NCBI GenBank assembly: GCA_028751875.1
Contig: CM054145.1
Span: 6,213,411 to 6,277,410 of the forward strand
Direction of reading: 5' to 3'
Source: Rapana venosa
Lineage: Eukaryota > Mollusca > Gastropoda > Neogastropoda > Muricidae
DNA length: 64,000 bases
The position numbers were made by a program, and so were the translations under genes. Shown piece by piece: positions 50,306 through 62,332 of the stretch. Within the stretch, counting starts at the first letter, position 1. Every line of letters begins with the position of its first letter. The notes below the pieces were generated by a model, which worked only from the letters and a program-made list of their open reading frames with translations, had not been told where the DNA came from and searched no databases.

Positions 50306-50802
50306 TGTGACCCCCTACCACATATTGAGTCGCATTGCACTGGAGGTCAATTTTTAGTTGTTTAATTAAAAGAAAAAACCACCCAGATTGGAAATCACTG
50401 TTCTATAACGCTATTCAATACACTTTTTTTTTTAAAAAGATTGAAAATCAGTTCTAAAAAGATATTCAGTACACATTTAAAAAAACAACAAACCACATTG
50501 AAAATCAGACAGTTCTATGAAATGTGAATCGACAAGTTAAAGTGGTAGACTGCAGGAGGTGACACACTGGGAAATCAACAACTTATGCATCATAGTAGGT
50601 GGCCAAGAAGAGGGTTTGGGTGTGTTTAAACACGTTTTTAAAGCAAAAGGAAACAAAATGATGCCTCAGTACAAGGTAGAAGAAAGCTTATAGTTTTATT
50701 ATCAGTCAAAATTGACAACCTGACCACCCACCCGCCTATAATAGCTCCTAACAGAAAAGTGGGTCAGGTGCAAAGCGACTCATTTTGTGGTGGAGTGTCA
50801 CA
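50306..50802. mobile_element. MITE-like element (copy 2)
   Basis: Ends TGTGACCCCCTACCACATA, GAGTCGCATTGCAC on the left and GTGCAAAGCGACTCATTTTG, GGAGTGTCACA on the right. It is about 497 bp with an internal duplication (GATTGGAAATCACTG and GATTGAAAATCAG blocks). Both flanks contain AAATG, a possible short target duplication. Confidence 0.72.
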
Positions 50803-51159
50803 AATGTTTGGGGTTTCTTTTCCCTTCACTTTATCTTTATCTGTGTGACTGTAACCCTGTAACCCGAAGTCCTGTGTGTGATAAAATGCTTGAAGATGCC
50901 CTAGACACCATGCACAAAAGTTTCCGATACTTGTTCATCGCATGATGACCATAATCCTTTATGGAAGATGCTTGAAGCTCTGTCAGTCAGTAAAGCATCC
51001 ATCTCTCCAAGTTGTGTGAGATTTCTCTTCTAATGATTTCCTCCTCCTCTTTGATACCGCTCTTTTGTTTGTTTCTGACTTCTTTGTTTTTGTCTGTCTG
51101 TGTTGGGGTTAAATCTCTTTTCTTGGTAGTTTTGAATCATCTGTTTTTATGTTCACCTG

Positions 51160-51165
51160 AATAAA
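51160..51165 (+). promoter_or_regulatory. candidate polyadenylation signal AATAAA
   Basis: AATAAA followed about 40 bases later by GAGTGTTGAGTGGTCTTGG, a GT-rich element. It is the first canonical signal I noticed on the plus strand after the CNOT2 stop. Confidence 0.38.
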
Positions 51166-51599
51166 TTTTTGTCAAGAAATTTTCGTCCTGAAGATAATGA
51201 GTGTTGAGTGGTCTTGGTGTTTTAATATGGATGGATTTTTTTTTTAAACATAGATTTTAACTGATTTGTGCAGAAGGGTTTATTTTTAAAGTGCATAATT
51301 TTCTGTCCATCTTCTGGTTTTTTCTTCATATTTTCAGATTGATATGTTTTTAAAAAAAACAAATTTATTTTTCATTGATTGATCAAGTGTTTGGTTGTTG
51401 GTTAGGATTTGTCTGTGCCACTTTTTTTAAAAACCCTAAATATGACCCTCATAAACATCATGAAGCTGTAACCCTATATACCATTACACATTCTTGGAGT
51501 GTTAATTAAATATACTGTTATCAGTATTTTTTTCTTCCCATTTTCCAGCTAGATCTATAAGTTTCTCCAGCGGTGAGATTTTGTGTACGCGACTGTTTT

Positions 51600-51957
51600 T
51601 AACCCAACATCAAGGTAACCACATTCTGACTTCGGGATGGTGTTGGAACACGTGTTCGAACACCTGTGTGCATTGCACTTTTTAAAAGAAATTGCCATCC
51701 GTTCCTACCAGCACACAGTGGCTTACTCTTCTGAAAGGCGGAACAGGTTTTAACATATGCGCAAGATGTTCGGTGTGCGTTTGCGCCTGGGACCTCGGTT
51801 TAAGGTCGCATCCGAAAGACTTTCAGGGAAATGAAGTCTGCATTCATGTTAACTCCAGGGAGAGAATCTCCTTGAACGGTAGTAGCTCAAACCTGGGATC
51901 GATCTCCAGCCGTCAGATCGCGAGTGCAAGACTGTAACCACTAGGCTATCCTGTCCC
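51600..51957 (-). mobile_element. tRNA-derived SINE (family A), minus orientation
   Basis: Minus-strand head at 51957-51880 with A box TAGCCTAGTGG and B-box region GGAGATCGATCCCAGG. The body keeps CAGCACACAGTGGC and GGAACAGGTTTTAAC (plus orientation). It also has the AACACGTGTTCGAACACC block upstream. Confidence 0.77.
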
Positions 51958-54007
51958 TCTTAATCTTATCAGTATTCCAGGTGTGTGTGGGGGGGATGGG
52001 GGCAGGGTTGGTGATGAGTGTGATGATATACAGCTGTGCCAGAGGTAGGCTGCGTCTTTGTGGAACGTTTCTTTGTGATGTGTCCAGCATTCCTTGCAGT
52101 GGTTAGTGAACAGTCTTTGGTACGTGCAGCTGTGGGCGTCTTCTTGGTTGTCGATGTGAAGATTTGTCAGTATTGTGGGTTTTTTTCTCTTGACAGAGGT
52201 CAGGGGTCCTGAATTTGGCCGTTATGGGCAGCTAGGCTACGTACGAAAGAATATTATACAGAACAGCTGGTTATAGTAACAAGAGTGTAATATGAACATT
52301 GCTGGTCATAATAACGGACTGTAACGGGAACATTATACGATGATAAGATTGCGTTTACATGGATTGCTGGTTGTTAGATAAAAAAAATTATTTTAATGTT
52401 ATAAGAATCACTCAGTTCATGAAGAATGGCATCATTTCAGTTCCAAACTTGCAAGCAAACTCATGACATTGAACCAAACCCTTCACACAGTGTTTTGTTT
52501 AACCAGTTTCATTCCATGCTCTTTTCGTTCAGTGTGAATGACTCGTGAAGCTTGGAAACGGGCCAGCTTTTATAAGCGAGGAGAGCAGTCACCTTGAGTG
52601 GGAGCATTTAGTAGTACAGCTGTGTGTTTCAGTAGCATGTTGCGATACTACGACGTTGACTGAACGAAGCCCTGTCTGGTAGAGATGAGACGAGTGCCAT
52701 GACATGTATTTGCCATACAGCCCCTCCTCCGTGGCAGGTTGTCATATCATCATGCAGTGTTAGTAGAGCAGGAGCTGCCAGGTGTGTGGGGACATGGGAC
52801 GGAAACTGTAAACTTGGACTGTGCGCATGTACATCTTTCTCATTTCTGTGGGATCTCATCATTATAGACCTAAACTGTTTTGTTTTGTTTTTTGTAGATC
52901 ACAAAATCATAGACTTTACTTTATTTTTGTTTTTGTGGTTTAAAAAAAAAAAAATTTCAGTTTTTCCATTGTGCAACCACGAATTCATAGAATCAATCCT
53001 TAGGCTAAGGAGCACTGAAGTAGGAATCTTTGCTTTCCTTATTACTATTTTGAATTACAGACTTGACAGCTTTTTGCAAAGAGAAACACAAAAAAGGGTT
53101 AGGATTAGGTCGTTCTAATGGTGTTTAGTAACCAAACCATCTTTTTTCACTCTTTTTTTTTTTCCAGTGTAAGCTTTGATCAGAAAATAAAAAGACTGAA
53201 GATCGCGTACCGTCACTTATGATTCTCACACATCAAACCTTCCTCAAGAGTATACCATCTGTATACTGCTCACAATTGAAAGTTAGCACACATACAGATG
53301 AGAGTCTAACTTTTGATCTTTCATTTTTATTTGGTTCTTGCTTTTTGTTTTTGGTTTTTAAAGATCGGATATTAAATTTTCTGTTTGGTTCTCGCTAACA
53401 TCATCATACATGCATGCACTTAGCATGCATGTATTCAAACACACGTTTTGAGAAAAGGCTTTTAGTTTGAACGTTCATTTCATTATCGTCGTCGTCATTG
53501 TTGTTACTACCTACTACACATTTGGCAGCCAGTTGATTGAACAGTGGTGCAAAGAAAGAGCATTTCAATCAAAGACAACTAATTTCCCCCCCTCCCCCCT
53601 AAAAGTGAAAAAAGAAAAACCAACTGTGGATGACTGTGTGTCCCATACAGAAATGTTGACAGGGTGACCAGAAGAATGGACAGACAGATGGACGGATGTT
53701 TGCTATGTCAATGGAATGCGTGCTGTGAACATACAATGTGCTCTTCTCCACTCTGACCTGTTTCTGGGCATATGTGCATTAATTGTTTATGAAAGTGTGT
53801 GGTGATGCAAACCTGGACTGTGTGTGTAAGTGTGTGAGTGTGTATGTGCAATGGAGATGTTGGGGTTGTTTTTTTTCAGGCAGAGTAAAAAGAAAAGTCT
53901 ACAAAAAAAGTAAACGATTCAAATCATGAAAACTTTTGTGTGTGATGAGTGGTGTTTTTGAGAGGATGAAGCTTGTGTGAGAAAAGTTGTTTAATTAAAG
54001 ATGGGAA
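51958..54007. other. no gene recognised
   Basis: AT-rich DNA with short open frames that do not resemble any family. 52629-53118 carries overlapping frames on both strands, but nothing conserved is visible. A C-run lies at 53587-53600. Confidence 0.35.
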
Positions 54008-54080
54008 CTGAGCGCTTTGATTTGTTGCTTTACAAGATTCAGCGCTATATAAATTCCATACATTATTATTATTATTATTA
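54008..54080 (+). repeat. dispersed retroposon end with ATT tail
   Basis: GAGCGCTTTGATTTGTTGC, TTTACAAGATTCAGCGC and TATATAAATTCCATACATT, then ATT repeats; near identical to 17975-18045. Confidence 0.72.
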
Positions 54081-56125
54081 ATTGTGAGGGGTGCGTGTGG
54101 GGGTTGTGTCTTCGAGTACAATGATATATAGGGGTGATTTTCAAAAAAACAAAAAATCTCTGAATCTCATTAAAAAAAAATTATATATTTATTTTACTAT
54201 ACTAGCCAGCATGTAAATCCTAGTCTTTGTCAAATAATCCTACTTCGTAGCAAGGAAAGATGTCTTCAGGCTATAATTAAATACCCATAGCATGCAGAGC
54301 CACATGAATAAGAGCTAAATAACCAACCTTTCAGAGTGAATATTAGGTATATTATGTACAGTAGATGAGTTTCAGGGAGAGGTGTGACCCCTTTCCTAAA
54401 AAGTGGGGGTCAGGGGGCGGCACCCCATAAAGCTGAAGCGTTTTAATCAAAATCTAGACATGCTAACTCCAAACATAAAAAAAATACATCTAAAATCCTT
54501 TAACTGTAGAAAAACGACCACAGTCAAGGCAAAAAAGGGAAGGCAGCATTGTTGTGTAGGCCTGAGAAGAAAGTCTGTTCAAAATGGGAGTTTTTAGCTA
54601 AGGAAATGTCTGCATAGTCTCTAAAAAAAAAAGGACCCCATTTCACGCTGATGCAGTTGTAGCCAAACTTGGGGCATTGTCTCAACACACATGGTTAGAA
54701 TGAAAACAACCCCAAACCTTTTTAACCCCCCCAAAAATTATTTACTTTTTTTTTACAGATGACCCGAACTTGACCATGCCAACATGCAGCACATACGAAT
54801 ACATACACACAACTCATACATACAACACCAAACCACAGGTCGCAAGCACACAATACTCTTTGACTTACATCATTTATTTCAAAATACAGCACCCATAATC
54901 ATCACACAAAGTGTTTCGTGTGTCTTAATTCACATACAATACAATCGTGTCCCCCTGCTACCGCAACCCTTTTCCAAGCACAACTATAATCATCCAACAT
55001 TTCTCTGTGCACTTGTTTGGTTTGTCCTGTTAGGATGCTGCCTCACTAGTTGAACAGCGGATGTCTCTTAGAAATCCATTCCCTACAAGTCCTTGGCACA
55101 AGTAACTTTCACTTGAAGGTAAAGGTGTCCCATAACCTATGTGGTCATAGGCAAGTGAGGCATCAGAGACCTCGACTTCTCTAGGGGCCAGCATATTAAG
55201 AAAACCAAAAAAAAGTGTGTTGGATGAAAGATTTAAGTAAAACATTTAAATGGAGATGTTTGTTTATTTTAAAAGAAGAAAATATCGCAATTCCAAAATG
55301 AGAAAGAAAAACTTGAAGAGCATGAAAAGTATCTTTTCACGATGATTGCACAGAATTGACAGGGGTGCTCATGGTAAACCCACACTGTCTTGTCTACTTA
55401 GACATAGTAAAGAATGAGTAATCAAGAAGTTTTAATACTTTTGGCTTTTCAATGTACATGACCTGCCAAAAAAAAAAAATCTTCAGCCATGTTTTCAAAA
55501 ATCTTACAAAATGATTTGGTATCAACAGTATAGACAGACTGAACAATTTAATTTAATATTTTCAGTGTGGAGGAGCTACATTTAAACAGAAAAAAAGACT
55601 TGAAAAAACAACCAAAAATAAATGTCTGCAATCTGCCCTTTGACAACACACTGATCATTCCACATGAAACAAAACTCCCTTGTAACTACCGTGTTAATTT
55701 TTATCTTTGCAAATTAATGTTGAAGTTGGGACAAATCCTGATGAATGGTGCTCTGTGTGTATGTGTGTGCAATATATTTTCTCCAGTCAACTGTAAAGTA
55801 ACAAGAGTAATAGACATTAGCATGAAAAGCAACATGGGAAAGAAAGGAGGAGGGAAAATGTTGAACAGCAGAATGATGATAATCTATTGACTGGATGAAA
55901 ACATGCACAGATAAATTCTAGCCAAATTCAAGGGTTTTTTTGCTTTCACAGCAGAAAGATGGTTGATAAAAAATGAATAAAAAGAATCTAATTGAGTCAC
56001 CTTTTTGTATTGCCTTGAGATTTTGTTGTTACTTTTGCATCCTCCCCTAACAGTTCCTTGGTCAGAGCCGGGAGGTTCACTAACGGCAAGATTTCCGTTT
56101 GCCCACCCTTGGGGTAGCCACACTC
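54081..56125. other. A-rich stretch with a reversed family C fragment
   Basis: No exon is supported. 55120-55200 matches the 3' part of the family C SINE in reverse (CCCATAACCTATGTGG, GGCATCAGAGACCTC). The A-richness of the plus strand from here on would fit a T-rich minus-strand UTR, but this is speculation. Confidence 0.35.
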
Positions 56126-56780
56126 CAACTTCTAAGATGATGTCTAAACACGATACCAGTGTGCATGTGTTTTTCAAAATTCTGTTATCCATTCCTTCCA
56201 GCACACAGTGACCTACAAGTCTGACAGGCAGAACAGGTTTTAACATGTGTGCAAGATGTTCTGAGATGGTTCGCACACAGGACCTCAGTTTACAGTCTTA
56301 TCTAAAGGGCTTTCGGGGGGAAGTGGGTATCAGTACTGATGTTAACCCCAGGGGGAAATAATCCCCTTGAATGAGTTTATCAGTGGTGGCTTAATCCATG
56401 CTGTAAGATCTTGGGCTTTCACACTGACTGCTTGGATATCCAGGCACCCCCCCCCCCCCACCCCTGTAGATTTGAATCTGGGTGAATAGAGGGTGGGGAT
56501 TTTTTACAATCTCCCAGGTCAACTTCGAGTGCAGACCTGCCAGTGCCTCAATTTCTTTCTTGTATGTACACATGCAGATCAAATATGCACGTCTGATAAT
56601 TTTTAAGATCTCCCCTGCCAGTGTCTTGATTTTTTCATGCGTGTGTGTGTGTATGTATATATATATATATATTACACGCAGAAGATCAAATATGCATGTC
56701 TAATAATTTCATGCCAGCATTCGATGTGTTACAGAAAAGTGGCCCAGCAGTAGTGCAGGGCATCTTCTGGATGGTGGTCT
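56126..56780 (-). mobile_element. family A SINE (minus) followed by a family D fragment (plus)
   Basis: 56130-56400: blocks CCAGCACACAGTGACC, GCAGAACAGGTTTTAAC and TGATGTTAACCCCAGG of family A. 56470-56720: ATCTCCCAGGTCAACTTC, GTGCAGACCTGCCAGTGCC and CGCAGAAGATCAAATATGC of family D with a TG/TA microsatellite inside (56639-56673). Confidence 0.6.
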
Positions 56781-58090
56781 CAAGGTGGCCTGACATATAT
56801 CATGGGAACTTGTTTTGACTCTGTGGGGAAGGAGCGATACGAGCATTTTGGTTTGTGGCTGTGGAGAGAAAGCCAGTATGAGCAGTAAGGAAGGTGACAG
56901 TAGCACTGGTATAGATATGATCACTGAAGACGAGGCATTGGACAGCAACAAAAAATGAAAAGAAAGAATAAAAAAAGCATTGATCAATGGTTGGGAGCTT
57001 TATGTTATGTTATGTTTTGGGTTGGGTGGGGGGTGTTACTTTGGGTTTGTTTTTTTAACAAAACTCTATATAACTAGTATAATAGTGATAAACTCTGACG
57101 TTTGTCTTTCTCCTACTCATTTGATGATGACAAGCAGAAAATGCCGTTACGTTTTGTTAGGGTTTATTTGCAATGGAGGTCAAATGTACGCTTTTAATAC
57201 ACAGCACAAAGTAGACAACATAATAATTTGTGTCCTCTGCAACTGCACATTATTATGCTAACAGATCATTTATGCATCTTGATTTAAACAAAAAATGCTG
57301 AAAACTGCCCAAGTTTGTGCCAAAGATGAGAGAGAATTATTTCACAACCATGACATCAAAATAAGAATCAGTTATGTACTTTATAACAAGTACCTTTTCC
57401 ATGTAATTTTTTAACCATTCGATTCAATGATGATTTCTTGATTGAATTTGTATGTCCCCCCCCCCCTCCCTTAAAAAAAACCCAACAACAAAAAAAACAA
57501 CCCACAAACCCCCCCCCACTAAACTCGTACCACTAAAAACCTGCAGCAATACTTTTTTTTTAAGCAACGCTTCCTGCTCTTCAGAAAAAAAGATACTACA
57601 CAGTATATCATTCACAAAATAAAATAGGTTTAAAAAAAAAGCCCAACTGCTTAATAATAGCTAGCATGACTTTCATCATTAAGCCTACACCATTGACGTA
57701 CACTTATAACACACACTGTCATGTTGCATGATGAAAAATGGGCGTCTTTCTTTATCTAACTCGGCTTTTGTTCTTCATCTACCTCAAAATGACCAAAGGA
57801 TTGAAAAGAAACGGATGTTTATTGCACAGAAACCCCCCCCCTCCTCTTAGTATCTTGAATTCTTGTTACCACTCCAACTTTGATTTCACCAGGGCAATCA
57901 GTACACAAATCAAAATTAATGTCACTTTTGACCAGTCACTTTCACTCAGCAACATTTTTGTTTTTATTTAAGGATAAGCAATACGTATTTTGATGTTGAA
58001 AGTGGCAGTCTTGCTACGACCTTGTTGAGCCTCTAGGTTATACATACATGTCATCAACTTTGCTGAACATTATAGCTTCATAGACAACGG
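56781..58090. other. no gene recognised
   Basis: AT-rich DNA with C-runs (57459-57468, 57511-57518 and 57831-57840). Nothing I can name. Confidence 0.35.
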
Positions 58091-58410
58091 AAGCTTTGAA
58101 TGTTGCAATGCACTGTTGTACAAAGATACATATGCAACATCACCAACCATCACTGTACAACTCTAACTGACATTTTCATCCTTTCCAACTTGGAACAGTG
58201 TCTATTCCCTTGTTGTCAAGTTGTCTGTATCTAACGTGTGCTTGCAAGTCGTTAGAAGCTCTGTATGTTGCAACACATTGTAGGAAGAAACATAAGCAGC
58301 ATTAGTAGCCCTCACTGTACAACTCTAACCTACGTTTTCATGTTTTCCACACTGGAACAGTGTCCATTCCCTTATTGTCAAGTTGTCTGTATCTAACTTT
58401 GTGCGCTTAC
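58091..58410. repeat. tandem duplication of about 165 bp, two diverged copies
   Basis: Copy 1 starts AAGCTTTGAATGTTGCAA (58091) and copy 2 starts AAGCTCTGTATGTTGCAA (58256). Both contain CACTGTACAACTCTAAC, GGAACAGTGTC and TGTCAAGTTGTCTGTATC in the same order. Confidence 0.8.
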
Positions 58411-59109
58411 TGCATGTGCTTTGGGCTTACATAGAATTCAGTGCTGAAAATGTACATGTTCTGCCAACACCTTTTCATTTATAGATTACAAGAAATATCA
58501 TTAACATATATTTAAACAGCCCACACCTCTTACAACATACCAAAGCTTACAAGACTGAAGGAAATGCACTTACAAAAGAAAAGAACATCTTAGTATGGAA
58601 TAGTATACTAAGGGCTGACACAAGATCCACTGTCAGAAGAAAAAAGAGATTAAACATTATTACCTAACTCTGCCCAACATCTTAGTTATACTAACACAAA
58701 ATGATATTTAAGTATTCCAAAATAATATAGTTAAGTGTTCCAGTCAATACTAAAGTATTTACAAACTCCACTCCTCTGACAAACCTAAGACGGAAGAGAC
58801 CGAGTGAGTGAGCATCCTACAACCCAGTCAGCCAAACAGCTCTAGCTTACTAGATCAATGCACACTTGAAGAGATAGTGGTCCAAGACTTCCCTGGAAAG
58901 CATAACTATCCTAGCCACAGAGATGCAACTCTTGAGATTGGAGAGGTTTTGGGAGATCGGGCAGAAACAGCCCCTTTTCTGGAGCAAGGGACCAGCTAAA
59001 AAAAAAAAAGAAAGAAAAGAAATCACAGCCAGAAAAATGCCGATGCTTTGGGGTGACTACAACAATCCTTCAAAAATCTCAAGTCTCTTCTGAACACAGG
59101 ACTTAACCG

Positions 59110-59190
59110 TGTCTCTCATTTTAAGGCCAAAGGGACACTTATCTCAAAGGAAAACGTATCCCAAAGGAAAACTTCTCCTAAAGGAAAACT
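59110..59190. repeat. three short direct repeats around AAAGGAAAAC
   Basis: CAAAGGAAAACGTATC, CAAAGGAAAACTTCTC and TAAAGGAAAACTTCGC follow each other at about 16-base spacing, directly left of the hairpin at 59197. Confidence 0.75.
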
Positions 59191-59196
59191 TCGCTA

Positions 59197-59254
59197 CATT
59201 AGAGCCAAACCAGGTTATCTCCAGTGAAGGACAGAACCTGGTTTGGCTCTAATG
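59197..59254. repeat. perfect 20-bp inverted repeat with 18-base loop
   Basis: Arms 59197-59216 and 59235-59254 are exact reverse complements (left arm begins CATTAGAGCC, right arm ends GGCTCTAATG). An RNA from either strand would fold into a strong hairpin. It could be a young transposon terminus pair or a small-RNA precursor; no other evidence. Confidence 0.88.
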
Positions 59255-59613
59255 AAGTGACTTGTCTTTCTTAGCAGAGACGTTAAAAAAACCACATCAG
59301 TGAAGCAGAAAAACTTGCGTTCATGTACATGGCAACAAATCCTAGCAAGGCTGACTGGGCACTTCAGGCTCATCACACTCCACACACGTTCACCAAGATC
59401 CACACACGTTCACCAGGATCTACGCGCATTGTTCTTCAGAGTTCCCTGCTAACACTGCTCTTGATGATCTTGGAACACTTTCTGTGAGACCAGTCCCATC
59501 CACATGGACCCTGCAGCAGAAACCTGGCTTGCCCAGGCTAAAATATCTCCAGACCCTTGCTATGTCTCCGGTATACTACTGAGCTTGCGGGGAGAGTAAA
59601 TGAGGAAGAATAA

Positions 59614-60016
59614 GTGACACTCCACCACACAATGAGTCGCATTGCACCAGAGGTCAATTTAAAAGTCATGTTATTAATAAGCAGTGAAAAAGCTATTCAA
59701 TGAAGAAAAAGGAGAAAAGGAATGGGAAAATTCTATGAAAAGTTATCATAAAACGGATGCTAGACACCAGGAAATGACAAAATGAGAAACTGACAAACTC
59801 TTCATCATAAAGGTGGTCAGGATGAGGAGTTGGATGTTTTTAAATGCGCTTTTAAACCAAAAGGAGGCCTTAATTCTTGAGTACATGGTAGAAAAATGCT
59901 TACAGTGAATCAAAATTGCAAAATCGGCAACATCCCCACCCCCCCCTTGGCCAAAAATGGCTCCTAGTGGAAAAGTGGGTCAGGTGCAATGTGACTCATT
60001 TCAAGGGGAGAGTCAC
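59614..60016. mobile_element. MITE-like element (copy 3)
   Basis: Left end GTGACACTCCACCACACAAT, then GAGTCGCATTGCACC; right end GGTGCAATGTGACTCATT, then GGGGAGAGTCAC. About 403 bp, with the same internal GTGGGTCAGGTGC block as the other copies. Confidence 0.72.
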
Positions 60017-60615
60017 ATCATGGCAATGTAAGGAGTGAAGCTCTTTCCAGCCTAGCCAGTTTCAAGTTAGCTTGTCTTTTTTCTAAATCAATACCTCTCG
60101 GTGCACACAGATTTGATCTTGGTGTCTCAAACCCATGCATGTATGTATATGTTAACATTAATGCTTTTCCTTCAAATGCTGTTCACAAATCCCTGGAGAA
60201 AAAACACATAGCATGAAAATTGAACATACATTTTGAAAAGAGCAAAAAATGACAAAACATCTTGATTATTTTGCGTTCGTTTATTTTATCACACGCGCAC
60301 GGACATATACAAAATAGCTCCCTATACCCATAAACATTACTGCCTCACACTCTTCCTTTTGTGCACATGAATAGTTCCCAATACTTTTTTTCATTCATGG
60401 TATGTTGCACCAGACAATGTTCACATTTTCAAAAGAACACAATGAAAATACATATCATCAAAACCAAAACTAGGAATCATACAGGCACATGATCAACCAT
60501 AGAAAATAAGTTCTCAACAGGACTCAAAATTTAGCTGGAGAAACCAAAACTCTAAAAGCTTTATCAATAACTCCTGTTTCTTTCAGGTCAAGAAGTCTAT
60601 AGAAGTGTCTAATGG

Positions 60616-60798
60616 TTATTTTGGCTGCTTATCGATTCGTCTTAGGAGTCTTTCGGCCTTTGAGATGGCGTTCACAGTTCGTGAAAGTGACCAATGCACA
60701 GTTGCCTGCCCAGTCCAGAAATTCTTGCGACTTTCTCGTCTTTGTTTTGTAATGACGTGTTTGATGACAACAGCCTGTGTCCCTTCTCTGTTGTAAAC
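60616..60798 (-). CDS. candidate terminal exon of an unidentified minus-strand gene
   Basis: On the minus strand a frame without a start codon runs for about 57 codons to TAA (60618-60616). It reads like ordinary basic protein (KHVITKQRRESRKNFW, HWSLSRTVNAISKAERLL). It is preceded by AG-containing sequence that could serve as an acceptor, and TTTATT on the plus strand at about 60281 gives an AATAAA some 330 bases downstream. I recognise no family and found no partner exon. It may be chance. Confidence 0.18.
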   Translation of the reverse strand, partial: VYNREGTQAVVIKHVITKQRRESRKNFWTGQATVHWSLSRTVNAISKAERLLRRIDKQPK

Positions 60799-60834
60799 TC
60801 ACTGAGATAGGAATCCCAGTCTGAAATGTCCACA

Positions 60835-61015
60835 GCTGTCAATTCCCCCACTTTCAGCCACTCTCAGCTGCTATGTATTCCATCCCATCCCATCCCAGCC
60901 AAGCTGGAGCTAAATCTAGCAGGAACTGACCGCACTTAGACTTGGTAAAAGGAAGGGGTGCTAATTTTAACACTGGGCCCTGGATCGAGTTATGCTGGGT
61001 TTGCACGCTGTGCAT
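60835..61015 (-). mobile_element. repeat family G, minus orientation
   Basis: Uninterrupted copy of family G (CACTCTCAGCTGCTATG, CATCCCATCCCATCCCAGCC, GACTTGGTAAAAGGAAGGGG). It serves as the empty-site comparison for the LINE insertion at 36775-37075. Confidence 0.65.
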
Positions 61016-61431
61016 GCGTGAATGTGTGCAGTATAGAGAGAATGGATAATAGAAAAGGAATCAATCTAGACGACCAGGCGATGGAAATGTGATTGTGAGA
61101 ACCATTCTGGAATGATATCTTACATCAGGTCCCTTTGGGATATTTTGCCTGTTTCTGCTTTTTTTGTTGGTTTTTTTATTTTTAACCCATGTCCATAATG
61201 CACACACATCTGCAGTAATAGTAGCATTTCTCCGTTACTTCAATTTTGTGTGTGTGCAAATATCAGGCCGTCAGTTGTACTTATGATTCTATTAAATTGA
61301 TATGTGTTGTCTATATACATTTTGGAAACAGTTGTCAACTGTTGTAGATGGATTTATATTTGGCCGTACAACAGCAAATTTCAAGGTTTTCTTTTTCTTC
61401 CCATAACATTTTCATAATTCCCGCGAGGGGT

Positions 61432-61750
61432 GCCAGGACCTGTCAGTGTAAGCAGCATCCCCCACCTTCTGGAAATTCTGTACTTGGAATTCCCTCTTTT
61501 CTATCCCTCTCTTTGTTTCTGCCTTTGTTCCTTTTCTTTCTGTCACCTCTTTCTTGTCTATTTTCTGCCATCTTGGTCCCATTATCCTGCCCTTTTTTTT
61601 CCTCCAGAAAGACTTCAAAAGATAACGATTCTCTTCCATACTGAAATAAGACGTGCTAGGCCTGACTTGTCAGGAGCTTTAACGGTAGCACAACGCATTT
61701 TCACTCATATGACAAGACATCAATGGTTGCTGTCTGAGCATACGAAGAAG
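61432..61750 (+). mobile_element. dispersed repeat family E
   Basis: Starts CCAGGACCTGTCAGTGTAAG, with the AATTCCCTCTTTTCTATCCC block, CCAGAAAGACTTCAAAAGAT and GGCCTGACTTGTCAGG. Confidence 0.65.
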
Positions 61751-62295
61751 AATTTTCACAAGTTTGCAAGAACCTGAAAAGGCATTTTCAATTTTGAGAA
61801 CTGTTCTGGATTTCCAAGGTTCACATGAACTAAGTCTGATCATGTCAATGCAATAATACCATGTACTGCATTTGATTCAAAAGCTACTATAGGGAACCAA
61901 GCTATATATATGTAGCCTGTAGAGCTCTAATCACCTTATTCCCAACAAAACTAGAACAATAATAATTATTCTCATCACCAACAACTGCAGCAACACAACA
62001 CCACCCTTACCAAGCATAATACAACAACACGGACAAAAAAATTGTAAGGTACATCCCGCCAAAATTTTAAAAGAAAAAAAAAGAAACCTATAAATTTGAG
62101 GACTTTTTCTTCCAGTTTTAAAGCAATTTTTTTTTCATTTCTCCTTTTCTTAAAAAACCATGTTCTCTTCATAGCATGTCACATTCTTGTTTTAAAAAAT
62201 ACCTTGAAGAACGTGACAGAGAATGAAATATGAGGTGTGTTTTGCATTTCACAGTTTTTAGGAGATGTCGCATCTTTACGCACACATGCATGCAC

Positions 62296-62332
<37 letters not shown>

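Larger units (their letters stand above)
47219..51185 (+). other. CNOT2: probable CNOT2 3' UTR (end uncertain)
   Basis: T- and TG-rich DNA without other coding signals follows the stop. Weak ATTAAA elements lie at about 47483 and 47497. A full AATAAA with a GT-rich downstream element lies near 51160-51220. The stretch includes a family D fragment (48180-48300), TG tracts (49420-49700), GA/G tracts (49945-50100) and MITE copy 2. If the early ATTAAA is used, most of this is intergenic. Confidence 0.38.

Noticed and set aside
55567..55890. A 107-codon plus-strand gene
   Set aside because: Composition is that of AT-rich DNA with a TG tract inside; no family resemblance or splice context.
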